The notes under the pieces were generated by a model. The model did no database searches, had not been told where the DNA came from, and saw only the letters and a list, made by a program, of their open reading frames with translations. Positions 16,289 to 16,872 of a DNA stretch of 16,872 nt are shown here, piece by piece. A program made the translations under genes and the position numbers. This DNA is from DATJPR01 sp035506295 (GTDB taxonomy: Bacteria; Bacteroidota; Ignavibacteria; UBA10030; UBA6906). The stretch is taken from NCBI GenBank assembly GCA_035506295.1, contig DATJPR010000040.1, forward strand, positions 1 to 16,872, given 5' to 3'. Every line of letters starts with the position of its first letter. Position 1 is the first letter of the stretch.

Positions 16289-16872
16289 ATGAAGATGAAT
16301 TCCGAACTGTCGGCAAAGTACGGCAAGCTTGTTACTCTCCTTGAAGAGATGGGGAGCGTTGCGGTGGGATATTCGGGAGGAGTGGACAGCTCGCTGCTGC
16401 TCAAGGTGGCGGTCGACGTCCTTGGCGACAAAACTCTCGCCATGATCGGTCGCTCCGAAACGTACCCGACGCGGGAGTTTGAAGAGGCCATCACCCTCGC
16501 TGAGGGGATCGGCGCACGCTATGTCGTGGTCGACACTGAGGAAACGGACGACCTGAAGTTCAAGGAAAATCCTCCCGACCGATGTTACTATTGCAAAACC
16601 GAGTTGTTCGGAAAACTCCAGGAGCTCGCAGAGCGTGAAGGGATCGCCTGGATCGCGGACGGGACCATCATGGACGACATCGGCGACTTTCGGCCCGGGA
16701 TGCGCGCGAAATCCGAGAAGGACGTCCGCTCGCCGCTGCTCGAAGCGGGGATGACGAAGAATGATGTCCGCGCGCTCTCGAAAGAGCTCGGCCTCCCGAC
16801 GTGGGACAAGCCGTCGTTCGCATGCCTCTCATCCCGTTTCCCGTACGGAACCGGAATCACCCGGGAGAATCT
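16289..16872 (+). CDS. larE: LarE, ATP-dependent sacrificial sulfur transferase (partial)
   Basis: The first 194 codons are present; the gene continues past the right edge. LarE adenylates the nicotinate-derived precursor made by LarB and donates sulfur from its own cysteine while building the nickel-pincer cofactor of lactate racemase and related enzymes. The PP-loop is GYSGGVDSSLLL (27-38). PPDRCYYCKTELF (95-107) has a Cys-x-x-Cys, RPGMRA is at 135-140, and WDKPSFACLSSRFPYGTGI (172-190) carries Cys179, matching the sacrificial Cys176 of the Lactobacillus protein. The usual DGTNADD reads DGTIMDD (124-130). The ATG at 16289 is preceded by AGGA six bases upstream; 16295 is an in-frame alternative. 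larB and larC, if present nearby, would lie beyond this window. Confidence 0.93.
   Translation, partial: MKMNSELSAKYGKLVTLLEEMGSVAVGYSGGVDSSLLLKVAVDVLGDKTLAMIGRSETYPTREFEEAITLAEGIGARYVVVDTEETDDLKFKENPPDRCYYCKTELFGKLQELAEREGIAWIADGTIMDDIGDFRPGMRAKSEKDVRSPLLEAGMTKNDVRALSKELGLPTWDKPSFACLSSRFPYGTGITREN

Overview
The window looks like a chromosomal stretch from a member of the Fibrobacterota-Chlorobiota-Bacteroidota group, possibly Ignavibacteria-like. This is inferred from the gene order ileS, DksA-like, lspA, rluD, from the eukaryote-type IleS, from the Bacteroidota-style thymidylate kinase P-loop, and from typical intergenic repeat families. It is not proven by any rRNA or marker search. Housekeeping genes fill most of the window, and there are no IS elements, phage genes, CRISPR arrays, rRNAs or recognisable tRNAs.

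Positions 1-1484 are the accessory part. The start of a secreted protein gene runs off the left edge on the minus strand. About 1.36 kb without a supportable gene follows, ending in a dense cluster of palindromic repeats of the CATTGCGAGCGA type. Positions 1485-2649 carry two minus-strand genes: a YjfB-like small protein and an unusual TSUP (TauE/SafE) family permease.

Positions 2764-6763 are arranged around a compact divergent promoter at about 5081-5159. Leftward runs tmk (thymidylate kinase) followed by an S41 C-terminal processing protease with an intrinsic terminator. Rightward runs an ECF sigma factor followed by a secreted beta-rung (toast-rack/LiaF-like) protein. Several promoters here seem to begin transcription at or within a few bases of the start codon.

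Positions 6828-12226 form a leftward gene block: ileS, a TraR/DksA-like zinc-finger protein with a histone-H1-like basic tail, lspA (lipoprotein signal peptidase) and rluD (23S rRNA pseudouridine synthase). The genes are separated by 26 bases or less. Low-complexity repeat tracts sit at both ends, and one has supplied the last codons of rluD.

Positions 12388-14525 form a second leftward block: yggS (PLP homeostasis), a DivIVA-domain protein and purine nucleoside phosphorylase, the last two overlapping. Rightward from 14783 are a protein made of twelve consecutive 34-residue TPRs, an intrinsic terminator, and the start of larE (sulfur transferase for the nickel-pincer cofactor), which runs off the right edge.

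I did not find a clearly new multi-gene system. The best leads are the two repeat families and their intrusion into gene ends, the near-leaderless promoter architecture, the ECF sigma plus toast-rack pair without a visible anti-sigma factor, and the DksA-like protein with a basic tail and an incomplete zinc site.
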